Origin: Epiperipatus broadwayi
Taxonomy: Eukaryota; Onychophora; Udeonychophora; Euonychophora; Peripatidae
NCBI GenBank assembly: GCA_028023455.1
Contig: JAQFVV010000020.1
Coordinates: forward strand, 7,055,092 to 7,119,091
DNA length: 64,000 nt
Direction of reading: 5' to 3'
The notes beneath the pieces were generated by a model. It ran no database searches. It saw only the letters and a program-made list of their open reading frames with translations, and had not been told where the DNA came from. Shown here piece by piece: positions 41,935 to 51,969 of this stretch (within the stretch, counting starts at the first letter, position 1; every line of letters starts with the position of its first letter). The position numbers and the translations under genes are program-made.

Positions 41935-44230
41935 AGGTTGCTCATTTTCTACAAAGAAAAGTCAAAGATTTTTCTCTCTCTCATGGCAGAAAAGGTAATT
42001 AAAATGGCTGAAATTAGCTCATTAGAAAAGTTTAATCTGCCTATCTTAAAAACTAGCCAACTTACGTGGAACAAGTGTTTTTCCATATATAAGATAATCA
42101 GATTAAAAAGCCTGAATTAAAATTAGCCTCATTTGCAATGATATGTAGTGTTCAGACTTATAATATTTTTTATGCACAACCTGCTTCTGTGCTTCACATT
42201 GAGTTTGATTTTGTCAAAGCACTATCTATACTATCAGCATTATTCTGCCCAAATCCCCTAGCGATCATGCATTGATATTACTAAAAATCTCTGTACACAA
42301 GGGAAGGGAGAAAAAAAATGAGAGGGTTTGCCCTTAACTCAAAGAGCTGGCATTTGGTTATAAGTTTGGGCTTTTTAAAAAAAAACAAAGCTCTGAGAGA
42401 TTATTTCACTTGTGGAATGAAAGGCTCTTAGGGCCAAACTGTTGATGGACCTTGATACCATGGTTGATTTAGCAGTCTCTCAGGTGAATCTAGCTGAATC
42501 AACAGTGAGTCAGGTGGCTCATTTAAAAAATGGACTACAATATTAAATTGGTCACTCAGAAAACGACTAAAAATACCCAGCTGGCAATCGTAAAAACTAC
42601 CTAAATAAATTTGGTAAAAATAAATTAAAAGCTTTGCTATAGATGTGACAAACCAAAGCAGCCACACAGTAAATTGCCATATTAAGATACTGTATGCAGA
42701 TATGATAAGGTTGTCATAATATAAACATTACTTATTTGAAAAAGAAAAGCTCACTCAGAAATGAATGGAAGAGTTCATTCTAGAGAAGCAGCCAAGGTAA
42801 TAAAATCAATTCTTAAAACAGGCAAAATTCACTATATATATATTGCCACACACAGCAAGCTAGAGTAATCAATGGATGCCAGTCTGGGGATATTGGATGA
42901 GTAGGCACCAGATGGGGATTTTATGCACAAGCCTTCTGGCATACATTGATTACTCTAGCTTGCTGTGTGTGGCAATATATGTAGTGAGTTTTTGCCTGTT
43001 TTAACAACAGTTATACCCAAGCATAAGAGGAGGTCATGTGATGTTTATTGGCTTAAAATCAATTCTTGTATAAATAATGTGAGCTTTGTGGATTCTGCCT
43101 TCAAAAGCAGATTTATTATTAATAATATACCAATAACAATACTGAGACTACAGTGTACATTGTGTCAAACACTTGTATTCTATTGTTTAACAAAAACAAT
43201 CACCACCTACACACTAGTAACCAAATAACTACATTATCAAGATAATCAAATATCACTTGGGTCAAACAACAGTTAAAGTTACTATCTTAGCAAAACACTT
43301 CCTCTTGTTGTGTCTCATAATAAGCATAACAATTTATGAGATTGTGACTGGTGCAATCAATTGGGCTTTACAATGACTAAAGTAATTCAGCTTACAAAAA
43401 TAAAATCAAAAAGAGATTTGAATCTAGTATAATTCATGAAAATAAAAATATTAATGTTTGGATAGGCTACCAAGCCCTATGCCATATGTTCAAGGGAATC
43501 ATCAGCTGTGATCAAATTAAAAGGATTGTATTCAGTGGTTGTTCAAAACTACATACCCAGAGACCAACTAAGGTTAAACTATTGGTCACCAAATGATAGT
43601 GAAGACTACAAGGTTCTTCATATCCACAAATGAAGATCCCAGACCTGCTAATAAAAGCACTATACCTACCAGCTGAACATTATGATAAAGAACCAGTTTG
43701 TGAAGAAGCTAGGAAGTGACAAAGGTGTCCACTAAAGCATCTCAGTGATTATATTTTGCAAGGCTAATTTTAGCCAGGAAGGAACTTATCTTCAACTAAT
43801 AGATTTGTGGAGATTCTATCTTATCTTGATTAATTAGAGCATTATTGCTAGACCAATAAATATATGAGTAGATGAAATATATCCAATAAGAGAGATTCAG
43901 GCCAATAGGTGATGATGCACTGTGAATCTGATTATTCTTATGATGGAAGAAATCACTATAAATAAACCTTTCATTGGAATGCAAATCAAGACGACAACAA
44001 ACTAGTATCAAAGATAAATCTCAATATACACTTTATCCACAATATTGTTAAAGCAATAAAGACAATTCCACATTAAGCTGGAAACTCCTAGACATTAAAC
44101 CTAACACAATGCAAGCTGTCATGTTAAGCTGAAACTTTCATGTTACAGCTGAAAGCAGTAAGTAATGCTATAAGGGAACCTGTAGTCATTTCCATTAATA
44201 GTAGTATGGAGACTAGATACTATATCTAGT
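41935..44230 (+). pseudogene. Weak LTR-retrotransposon remnant (gag-like)
   Basis: Near 42000 the plus strand reads MAEISSLEKFNLPILKTSQL then TWNKCFSIYKIIRL, resembling the start of Gypsy-type gag (an F-N-x-P-x-L segment with a W around which the capsid fold begins). Near 42395-42420 a YFTCGMKGS phrase resembles the first half of a CCHC zinc knuckle. No RT or integrase was found. A hammerhead-type element (42815-43053) is inserted. This is a low-confidence reading; 43060-44230 has no firm feature. Confidence 0.25.
42815..43053 (+). mobile_element. Hammerhead-type short element, copy d, with target duplication
   Basis: It starts AAAACAGGCAAAATTC. The left inverted arm (to about 42882) joins the sense unit at TCTGGGGATATTGG, which begins at or next to the predicted hammerhead cleavage site. 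The sense unit then runs through GGGATTTTATGCACAAGCC to TTTTGCCTGTTTT, and the 3' tail ends near TTTATTGGCT. The 14-bp TAAAATCAATTCTT is identical on both sides (42801-42814 and 43054-43067). Both arms share private changes (CACACACAGCAAGCTAGAG and inverse). The ribozyme core itself is absent from this copy. Confidence 0.8.
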
Positions 44231-44234
44231 CAAA

Positions 44235-44515
44235 AGTATCTTTGTGAACATGTCTTGTGCATACATTAATAAAACATTTAATTGTATTTATACAAGTCAG
44301 TATTTATTACAACCATATATTAACACAACACAAGCGCTCAGAAATATACATGTTATTTGTTTCTTAAATGCATACTCTCTTATTTTGTGTAACTGGTTGT
44401 ATTTTTCTTGTCTTTGCCTATTTTTTTGAAGCGATAAGTTTCAGAATGAATATTATATACTGTAATAAATTCTTCTTTTTCTCTGATTCTTATGAAATGA
44501 TCATTTTAATATATA
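44235..44515. other. AT-rich spacer
   Basis: No feature recognised. Confidence 0.4.
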
Positions 44516-44518
44516 TAT

Positions 44519-45256
44519 AATTAATTAATAAAACAAGACACAAAATGTGTAACTTGCATTTAAGCTTGTACTAAAATGTTCACTAGGTGGAGCTTACCAC
44601 TAGCTCCTAACAAGCTTTAATTATAAGTGCCAAAAGAGAAAAAATTCAAAATCTCTACCAATTGTTTTTGAGCTTATTGCTAACCTCAGTGAGGAATTAG
44701 AATTTCAGATATTAGATCTAAAACTCCAACTCAAGCATCAGCCCTTAATATGTTACTATCAATTTGAAAACTTGAATTTTTCAGACATGAAAATGTCTTC
44801 AAATCCAGCTTTACAAACCAGATAGCTCTATGGGTCTGAACTCAGTTCAGTTTCACCATATATTAATAGCTAAACCTATATAACATCACAAAAGCCTTCA
44901 AGGATACACTTATAATAATTAATAAAACAAGACAAATTGTGTAACTTGCTTTGAGCTTGTACTAAATGTTCACTAGATGGAGCTTACCACTAGCTCATAA
45001 CAAGTTTTAATTATAAGTGCCAAAAGAGAAAGAATTCAAAAGCTCTACCAAAAAATCCTCATCCCCAGACTAATTAGTTTTGAGCTTATGGCTCACCTCA
45101 GTGAGGAGTTAGGATTTCAGACACTAGATCTAAAACTCCAACTCAAGTGTCAGCACTTAAATATTAATTTGAAAAGAATTATTCAGACACATAAATGTCT
45201 TCAAATACAGCCTTACAAACTAGATAGCTATATGGGTCTGAACTCAGTTCAGTTTC
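44519..45256. repeat. Direct duplication (about 395-bp period) related to the hammerhead element
   Basis: Two copies (44519-44865 and 44914-45256) share AATTAATAAAACAAGACA, GTTCACTAG.TGGAGCTTAC, AATTATAAGTGCCAAAAGAG, CTAAAACTCCAACTCAAG and GGTCTGAACTCAGTTCAGT. Each contains an antisense segment (45064-45112 in the second copy: CCCCAGACTAATTAG, TTTTGAGCTTATGGCTCACC, TCAGTGAGGAGTT) that mirrors the hammerhead region of copies a-e in diverged form. Confidence 0.75.
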
Positions 45257-45345
45257 ACATGATCATACGTATAGAGAGTTTTGCCTGTTTTAATAACAGT
45301 TAAGAGTAAGCATAAGAAATGGTTATCATGTTATGTTTATTGGCT
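45257..45345 (+). mobile_element. Hammerhead element end and 3' tail (fragment)
   Basis: TATAGAGAGTTTTGCCTGTT, followed by TTAATAACAGTTAAGAG and TGTTTATTGGCTTAAAA, is the common right end plus tail. It directly follows the duplicated block at 44519-45256, which may be the body of the same longer element. Confidence 0.65.
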
Positions 45346-45429
45346 TAAAACCAATCCTGCCTAATAGGATAGTGGTGGATATGGTTATTAACAAACCAAA
45401 GACACCAAAATGTATAGTTACTTAACTGA

Positions 45430-45750
45430 GTTCAGACCTATATGACTATATAAGCTGATGAGCTCGGACTGAAAATATTATAGTGTTTTCAATTTGTTTC
45501 ATAGTTTTGAAGTTATGTAGAGATAAAAGGTGGCTGCTTTAGGGTTGCATTAGATCCTAAGATCGAGGTGTAATGCTCTCAGATACAAGGCCCCTCATTG
45601 ACAAAGGCCACAAGCCAAAAACTAATCTGGGGATATTGGATGAGTAGTCACTAAATGGGGATTTTATGCACAAGCCTCTGGCATCCATTGATTACTCTGG
45701 CTTGCACTGAGTGGTTATATGTATAGATAATTTTGCCCGTTTTAATGACA
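45430..45750 (+). mobile_element. Hammerhead-bearing short element, copy e
   Basis: The body matches copy b (AAGCTGATGAGCTCGGACTG, TATTATAGTGTTTTCAATTT, GTAGAGATAAAAGGTGGCTG, GGTTGCATTAGATCC). It is followed by a hammerhead-like core at 45591-45634 and the 3' part (GATTACTCTGGCTTGCACTG) ending TTTTGCCCGTTTTAA near 45745. The upstream end is unclear. Confidence 0.7.
45591..45634 (+). ncRNA. Hammerhead ribozyme-like core, copy e (mutated)
   Basis: CCCCTCA, then TTGACAA in place of CTGATGA, stem II AGGC-CACAA-GCCA intact, AAAAC in place of GAAAC, TAATC in place of TAGTC, then TGGGGA. At least four core changes; presumed inactive. Confidence 0.55.
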
Positions 45751-45754
45751 TTAC

Positions 45755-46185
45755 ATTATGGGTTTTTATGTGATAAAGATAACATTTAATAAATGTCAAT
45801 CAAAGAATTGATTATTTTCATGAATTTACAGAAGAATATGTTACATGACCTAATATATTGTTTAAAGGGTTTTTTTAAGATCTTACAATTACAGTGGTAT
45901 TGATAGCTTGATTAAACTCTGTGTAGCTGAAAAATGTCAGGTGGAATGCGTGCATGGTCTCTGTTCTTTATTTTAGCTAGTTTGTTATGGAAAAGTAATT
46001 GAAACTTTTGAGGTGTCAGATTAAAACAAAAATAATACCTTATAAATATCATAGGGTAAAAAGTATAAGTGTAGTTACTTGTATATTAGGGGGAAGCCCT
46101 CAATTTCACTGCTTCATAATTAAGTGATAGAAGAGATTTGAGATCTAGTAATTAAAACTAATTTGTTTCAATGTTTTTGTAATGC
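45755..46185. other. AT-rich spacer
   Basis: No feature recognised. Confidence 0.4.
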
Positions 46186-46199
46186 TGGATAATTGTTAA

Positions 46200-47600
46200 G
46201 AAAATACCAGATGATTTTTTTCTTTCTGGTGACACAGAGAACATATCGAGCCTATATTTGTAAAAAAAAATCTTTTTTTTTAGCCAGAAATACATTGCCA
46301 AGAAGAGCTTCAAGATTTATTTTAATTTTTAAAAATCCAAATATTCTGACTAAAGAGCAAAATTTAAACCTTTGATTGATCTGTTTATTGGTAAATTTAA
46401 ATCTAGATTGTGATGAATTAATTAGTTTATCTTTATGTACTATTACATATTTATCCCAATATTTAATTTTTGATGCAAATAATTTTTGATCTGGTGTAGA
46501 GTATTTAGCTATGGATGTAATTAGGATTTTGATTGATGGTGGATTATCTGATGGATTAATCAGTATAAAGCTTTAACTGCAGGCTCAAGTTTGTAAATCC
46601 TGTGATTATGTTTGTCATGTTTTTGTATTGATTTGGTACTAATTGATACTTTTGTCTTGTCCAAATCAATTTATTGCATAGTAAAATTATTTTCTTGATG
46701 AAGGACATAGTGTAGTTGATGGAAGACATATAATAGGTTTTTGAGAAAATCAAAATATTGATATGAGTTACTTTTATATATATATACCTTTTATCACCTA
46801 GTAGATGACTTGTGTGATCAAGTCAAAATGTCAGTATTTTAATATTTAAATTTTTTTTAACACAGGTAAACAACAAAATATGTCTTTTATATATATATGC
46901 ATCAAGTGAGGAGTTTACTTTTGATTTCAGACTTCATAGCATTTCAGAAAGATAAATGGAGAAGCCTAAGGGTGAGGTAGAGAAGAAAAATTTACTTTAA
47001 TATCTGAGAGAATGTTGCAAAAAGATTTTTTTTTTTTTGAATTTATAGATACTTTTGTGTATAATTGTTTAAAGAGTTAATTAGTTAACAAATATATTTT
47101 TTGATGGTAATAAGATGACTAAATCATCCATATATGTTATGCATTTGTTTGATTTACAAAAAAACTATAAATTCCTGGTAGTGTATTTTGAATGCTTGAT
47201 AATAACAGGGTAATATAAATCAGAAAAAGAAATGAGTTTTTTTTTTTTAAGTGTCATACCATCAGCCGGGACACGAACCCGCAACCCAGACAACTGCCTG
47301 CAAGTGCAAGGCAGTCGCGCTGACCTCTCGACCACCAATGCAAGACAAAAAGAAATGAGTTTAGGGTGAAATTCTGTAATATAGAGTGGTGTGAAGAAAA
47401 ATTGGAGGAGGTTTATCCATTTAATGTAATGTGAATGTATCTGTTTGTTGAGTAAGTTTGCTGTTAGAGAATAGAAGTAAATACATTACACTTTTTAAAG
47501 ATTTGTAGGAGCTTGTCAATAAGGACTGAATCAAAGGCTCCAAGGGTATCAAGTTGAAACTTCAATAATTCTGTGTCATATAGGTCATTTTTAAATCATA
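46200..47600 (-). pseudogene. Reverse transcriptase remnant with YMDD, retroelement type uncertain
   Basis: On the minus strand, a frame near 47570-47500 reads FQLDTLGAFDSVLIDKLLQ (the block A 'FDSV' region of RT). Near 47140-47090 it reads NIYMDDLVILLPSKNIF after a small frame adjustment (TYMDDLVIL), the catalytic YxDD box. Downstream (46750-46270) are lysine- and leucine-rich helices without a diagnostic domain. A tRNA-only SINE (47240-47346) splits the region between the two RT blocks. Stops and shifts are frequent. The element could be a non-LTR retrotransposon; the clade is not resolved. Confidence 0.5.
47240..47346 (-). mobile_element. tRNA-only SINE, copy 6
   Basis: Minus-strand copy: GTCTTGCATTGGTGGTCGAG, CTTGCACTTGCAGG, box B GGGTTCGTGTCCC, GATGGTATGACAC and A-tail. 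A perfect 16-bp target duplication (AAAAAGAAATGAGTTT) lies at 47224-47239 and 47347-47362. Confidence 0.92.
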
Positions 47601-47604
47601 TTTT

Positions 47605-48450
47605 CTAGGCTCTTTCCTCTTTCATGGTGAGCAAGAGATCCCTAAATAGGGCTTTTTAAACATACAACCATTGTTAGATAGAATTCTTCTCTCAAAGCCA
47701 GTTCCAGACCAATTCAATAGTCATTGTAGTCCTCAAGCAAAGACAACATTTAAAAAATGACAGCTTATTAAACCTATCACTGTCATTTTTCTTTAATTCT
47801 CAAGAGCTTGGGCCAAAAAATACAATGAAAAAGAGAATTGGATCAGGAACTGTTAATAAATAGTATCTAGATTTTGATGAATCAACAATCTATCTTATGA
47901 GACTGCATGAGCTGTTGGTCAAGCCCTGATTATTTGTTATTCACAGTTGACCTTTGTCCACTACCTATTAAGCCTGACAATAGCCTGATCTCAGCACTCA
48001 ATGCTTTTACAAGTACATGTTCATTATAGCAAATTTTTGTTTCTATTTTTTTTAAAAAAAGTGTTTTTCTTTCTTTTGTTATAACATTAATAATTTAGAT
48101 TTTTAACAGAATCAAAAATAATTCAAATAATTGTTGTTGTTTTTTTAAGTTATCTTTTTATTTAATTTTAAATAATCTTTTTTGTAATGTTATCATTCTA
48201 TTTAATTTTAAATTATTTATTTTGAAATATCGAAAACGTTATTTTGGCTTAATTAATATTTAATCATGCTAAACTTTATTTTAAGATTTTTACAACGAAC
48301 TCGTGTATGATTACATTTATTATTTTACTTTATAAACATTTAATACATTTGTTTACACATTCTATCAAAGCTATTCACCCCCTGTATTAAGATATTAAAA
48401 CAATATCCCTCATTATATATAATACTTGAATGTTTTCGCTGGCTTTTGCT
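47605..48450. other. Intergenic DNA, no gene recognised
   Basis: AT-rich, with T runs near 48045. No frame or repeat family recognised. Confidence 0.4.
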
Positions 48451-48456
48451 TGTAAA

Positions 48457-48604
48457 TAATAATTTTAATGGAATTTCCTCATGTGTTTTTACGATGTGAT
48501 TTCTGTTAGTAATGCTCGTTTCTAATTGGCTATTTGCATGGTTACATCATAACTGAAATTAAACTAAAAAACTACCCTGAGAAATTCCATTAAAATTATT
48601 AATG
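48457..48604. mobile_element. Short MITE-like inverted-repeat element
   Basis: TIRs of about 25 bp (AATAATTTTAATGGAATTTC at the left; GAAATTCCATTAAAATTATT at the right) bound a 148-bp segment without coding capacity. The target duplication is unclear because the flanks are AT-rich. Confidence 0.7.
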
Positions 48605-48609
48605 TTTAT

Positions 48610-49210
48610 ATATATATATGTGTGTGTAGTATAATTTTTTGAATAGAAAATCCATATTTTTTTATGTTTAAAAATATGCAAATTGTCTTTAACTTGTTTA
48701 ATTCTAAATTAATAAATAATGAATTAAATGATCTAAATAAATATTTCAGTTTTTTTGTTACACCCTCAAAATTATTTCCTGAGGATATTATTTCTAAAAA
48801 TAAACTTCATAAACAAAAATCCCAGCAGACAAACCAATATGTGGAATAGAAATATTCAAAATTTTACTTAAACCATTTTATTGAATGAACATGATTTTTC
48901 TTTTTCCTCTAAAACATTCAATAAATACACACACATATATAAAAATCGTTTTACCATTACATATATTTACTTTAAACAATTGCTATAATCATTTAAAAAC
49001 TATATAAATGGTTATTAAAATGCATTTAGATCACAACAATCTCATGAATTTGACTAAGCTAAACAATTTTTTCCAATAAGTATACTTCATTGTTATATAT
49101 TTATTTATGCAAGTTAATAATTAGAGGGAATTTGAACCCAGATTTTTTAAGCCTCTTCAGTCATCCACTCCATCTAAATCTCTAAATACATCTAACTTAA
49201 GTATATGTAT
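48610..49210. other. AT-rich spacer
   Basis: The ORF at 48664-48849 has no recognisable domain. Nothing else seen. Confidence 0.4.
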
Positions 49211-49213
49211 TAT

Positions 49214-49343
49214 ACAGGCAAAACTTTCCATTGTTCTGGCATCCATTGATTACTCTGGTTGACACAGGGTGGCACTACTGTATGGAGAGTTTTGCCTGTT
49301 TAATAACAGTTATGTGCTAGCATAAGAGATGGTGATCATGTGA
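49214..49343 (+). mobile_element. Hammerhead-type short element, copy f (minimal)
   Basis: The left end ACAGGCAAAACTTTCC joins directly to the 3' part (TTCTGGCATCCATTGATTAC) and the right end (GGAGAGTTTTGCCTGTTT). The common tail (AACAGTTATGTGCTAGCA, GGTGATCATGTGAT) follows. The ribozyme region is missing, so it is an internally deleted copy. Confidence 0.75.
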
Positions 49344-49799
49344 TATATATATTTTATACTTGTATTTAATATTATGTGATTTAGATAAATGTAATTTACA
49401 CATACAGTAATTTTTAACAAGAACTTATTTTAAACAAAGCATTCAATAAATACACAAATAATCATAAAATAATTTTTATTATATTTTTATTTCATATCTA
49501 GACCAAAATTTATTAAAGATCAAATATATTTTAATTTTTATAAACTTATCTGAAAACTTCTTAAATCATTACCTTACATTATTTTTGCACCCAAGTTTAT
49601 ATTTTTAAAAATCATTTTTATTATTTTGTTTACTTCAAATAAATGACTTTGATATGGGGAAAGGTATGCAAATGAGTCATAATATATTTTGACAAAACAA
49701 GTCTTGTTAGATAAGCTAAGCCAGACAATCTAATTTCTACAAGTAAACATGTAGCAAATGATATTTGTCTGAAAGTTTGTGATATGATGGTAGAGTTTT

Positions 49800-50172
49800 A
49801 TTTGTAATTATAAGTCCGACCATTTCCATCAACTAAAACTAATTATTAAATGATTTTAGAAAAATTCAAACTTTACTTAAATATTTTAAATACATTCAAC
49901 CATTGCTAATAGCATATACATTAGTATATAACACAAGTTTACATTGACAGATTAGCATAATTAGATGTATTTTTCTATTGGACTATTTCCATCATCTAAT
50001 ATGAGCTTTGAATGTCTTCACAAAAATTTAATTTTTATTTGCATATTCCAAATACATTCAACAGTTAGTACTAGCACATGAAATGGGTTATTATTCTTCC
50101 CTCTTCTTCAAGTGTTGTTGGCCTCACCAGTGACAGTACTACCATGGGATTTGAACCTGGACTCTTAAATTT
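49800..50172 (-). mobile_element. SINE family B copies, minus strand
   Basis: On the minus strand the region near 50172-50040 reads AGGTTCAAATCCCATGG (box B), GTAGTACTGTCACTGGTGAG, AACACTTGAAGAAGAG and AACTGTTGAATGTATTTGG, matching the family at 9985. Toward lower coordinates (50020-49800), repeats of AGACATTCAAAGCTCATATT and ATGGAAATAGTCCAATAG indicate one or more additional tail copies. Confidence 0.65.
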
Positions 50173-51235
50173 TCTAAAAACATTCAATACTCATATTAGA
50201 TGACAGAAATAGTCCAATATAAAAATGCAACTAGAACACCATCATCACAAACCTTCAGGCAAACACTAGCACAATTAGAGTATCACCTTAGATTCAGTAC
50301 TGACAAATCCAAAAGCTCCAAATTCAATTTCTGTACTACTACCATCATTGGTCAGGCAATATCATCTAAAGAAAAGAATATCATTTCATATACTATTTGT
50401 TATCAGATGAAAGTAGGACTAAAGATAAATGTTAAAAAGACTAAAGTAATGTTTAATAGATTTTCTTAAAATATGAAAATAAAGATTGATTATGATGAGT
50501 TAGAAGAAGTTAACAGTTACAAATACCTTGGTCAGATTGTTAATATAGATGGAAATATAATGGATGAAATTAATCATAGAATTAAACTTGATTGGAGTGC
50601 TTTTGGGAAATAACTTGATACTAAAAGGAAATATGCCTATGTGTTTGAAAAGAAAGGTTTTTAATAAATGTGTTTTACCAGTTCTTACTTATGGATCTGA
50701 GACTTGGACACTTAATAGAAGAGAAATACAGAGACTTCAGATCACTCAAAGAAGTATGGAGAGATGTATGTTGGGAGTAACAAAAAGAGATCGAAAATGC
50801 AATATATGGGTAAGAGAACAAATAGGTGTTACTGACCTCAATAAAAAAATTAAAAGACTGGAGTTGGACTGGACATATTGCTAGAAGAGATGATAATATA
50901 TGGACAATTGATATCTTAAATTAGATTCCAAGAGATTGTAAAAGACCCAGAAAGAGACCACATATGAGATGAATGGATGAAATAAGAAAGTGTGCAGGGG
51001 TGATGTGGGGAAAAGAAGCTAAAAATCTGAGAAGTTGGATTGAACTTGGAGAGACCTTCATCCTGCAGTGGATTGATAATGGTTGATGATGATGATACTA
51101 TCTGTGCACTATTACTAACAGTTGATTGTATTTGAAAAGTTTGTCTGAATTTTTTTTAAAACATTTAACAATTTAATTGTATATGATGGAAAGAGTCCAA
51201 TATATAATTACATAATAATTATATATGATTAATGA
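50173..51235 (+). mobile_element. SINE family B copy split by an RTE LINE
   Basis: 50173-50395 matches the 9985 family (ACATTCAATACTCATATTAG, AACACCATCATCACAAAC, then CATCATTGGTCAGGCAATAT). The same family resumes at 51096 (TACTATCTGTGCACTATTAC, TAACAGTTGATTGTATTTG). Aligned with the copy at 10.1 kb, 50396-51095 is an insertion. ATACTA on both sides is the likely target duplication. Confidence 0.75.
50396..51095 (+). pseudogene. RTE-like LINE, 5'-truncated (RT thumb to 3' end)
   Basis: From the 5' side: MKVGLKINVKKTKVMFNRFS (motif D with the G-L-K-I-N-x-x-K-T-K signature, 50409), then EEVNSYKYLGQIVNIDGN, the usual YKYLG block. After a shift, FNKCVLPVLTYGSETWTLNR and MLGVTKRDRKCNIWVREQIG, then WTGHIARRDDN-like, and finally SWIELGETFILQWIDNG before a GATGATGATGAT tail. 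This is the canonical C-terminal half of RTE-clade reverse transcriptases with the trinucleotide microsatellite tail. Several shifts and stops break it. It is the best-preserved of the RTE fragments here. Confidence 0.85.
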
Positions 51236-51239
51236 TGTA

Positions 51240-51835
51240 TTGTTTAGTCCATTAACCAAATCTGTTCACTCCAAATATATTTAGAAGTCAGTTGATATGT
51301 TTTCCAATGTCAATGTTCTTGAATTAAATATAATGAAGAAAAGGTGGAAATGATTTCCACAGATATAAATTTGAGCACATAGAGAGAGAGATATTTAAGA
51401 AAAACTTTTATAAAAGTTTATATTTCATCTTTAGTAAAGGCTTAAGTCTATATCTTGATTTAAAATATGTCTTAATGTATAATCTAGTAAAAAATAATTT
51501 TGGTTTATTTACACCTATATTAAGTGTTTAGTGAGACCACAATTATGCATCTGTTTATCATGCATGTTGGTCAAATAAAAAAAATTTCTATAAGCTTAGA
51601 ATTTTTATTTTAGGTAATTAGCTTATAGGTTATCTAGTCATCTTTCTATTTTTGGTCAAGTTGGTATCTAGCTATTTTTAGCTAACAAAAATAAAAAAAT
51701 GTTCTATTCTTTAAACTGGCAGTTAGAAAACCTAATGATTATAGCATTCACTTTTACTGTTCTTCTATAATAAGCATTTGGAAAGATTATTGATCTATAG
51801 TGGAATATTTAAAGACTGTTTTACTTCTTTTTTAT
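51240..51835. other. AT-rich spacer
   Basis: No feature recognised. A short GA run lies near 51380. Confidence 0.4.
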
Positions 51836-51848
51836 TGAAAGTGTATTA

Positions 51849-51958
51849 GTCAAGCGTTGTTAGCCAAGAGGTCGTCGCAGCCGCCTTGCAAGCAAGTAAT
51901 TGGTTGCAGACGGTTGTGGGTTCGCATCCTGGCCGATGCTATGACATGAGAAAAAAAA
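51849..51958 (+). mobile_element. tRNA-only SINE, copy 7
   Basis: Plus-strand copy: GTCAAGCGTTGTTAGCCAAG, anticodon region CTTGCAAGC, lengthened segment (AAGTAATTGGTTGCAGACGG), box B GGGTTCGCATCCT, GATGCTATGACATGAG and an A-run. A perfect 11-bp target duplication (AAAGTGTATTA) lies at 51838-51848 and 51956-51966. Confidence 0.92.
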
Positions 51959-51969
51959 GTGTATTATTA

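Noticed and set aside
41938-42120. Possible complete gag gene start
   Set aside because: Only a short gag-like phrase is seen, with no RT or integrase nearby, so it is kept as a weak remnant only.
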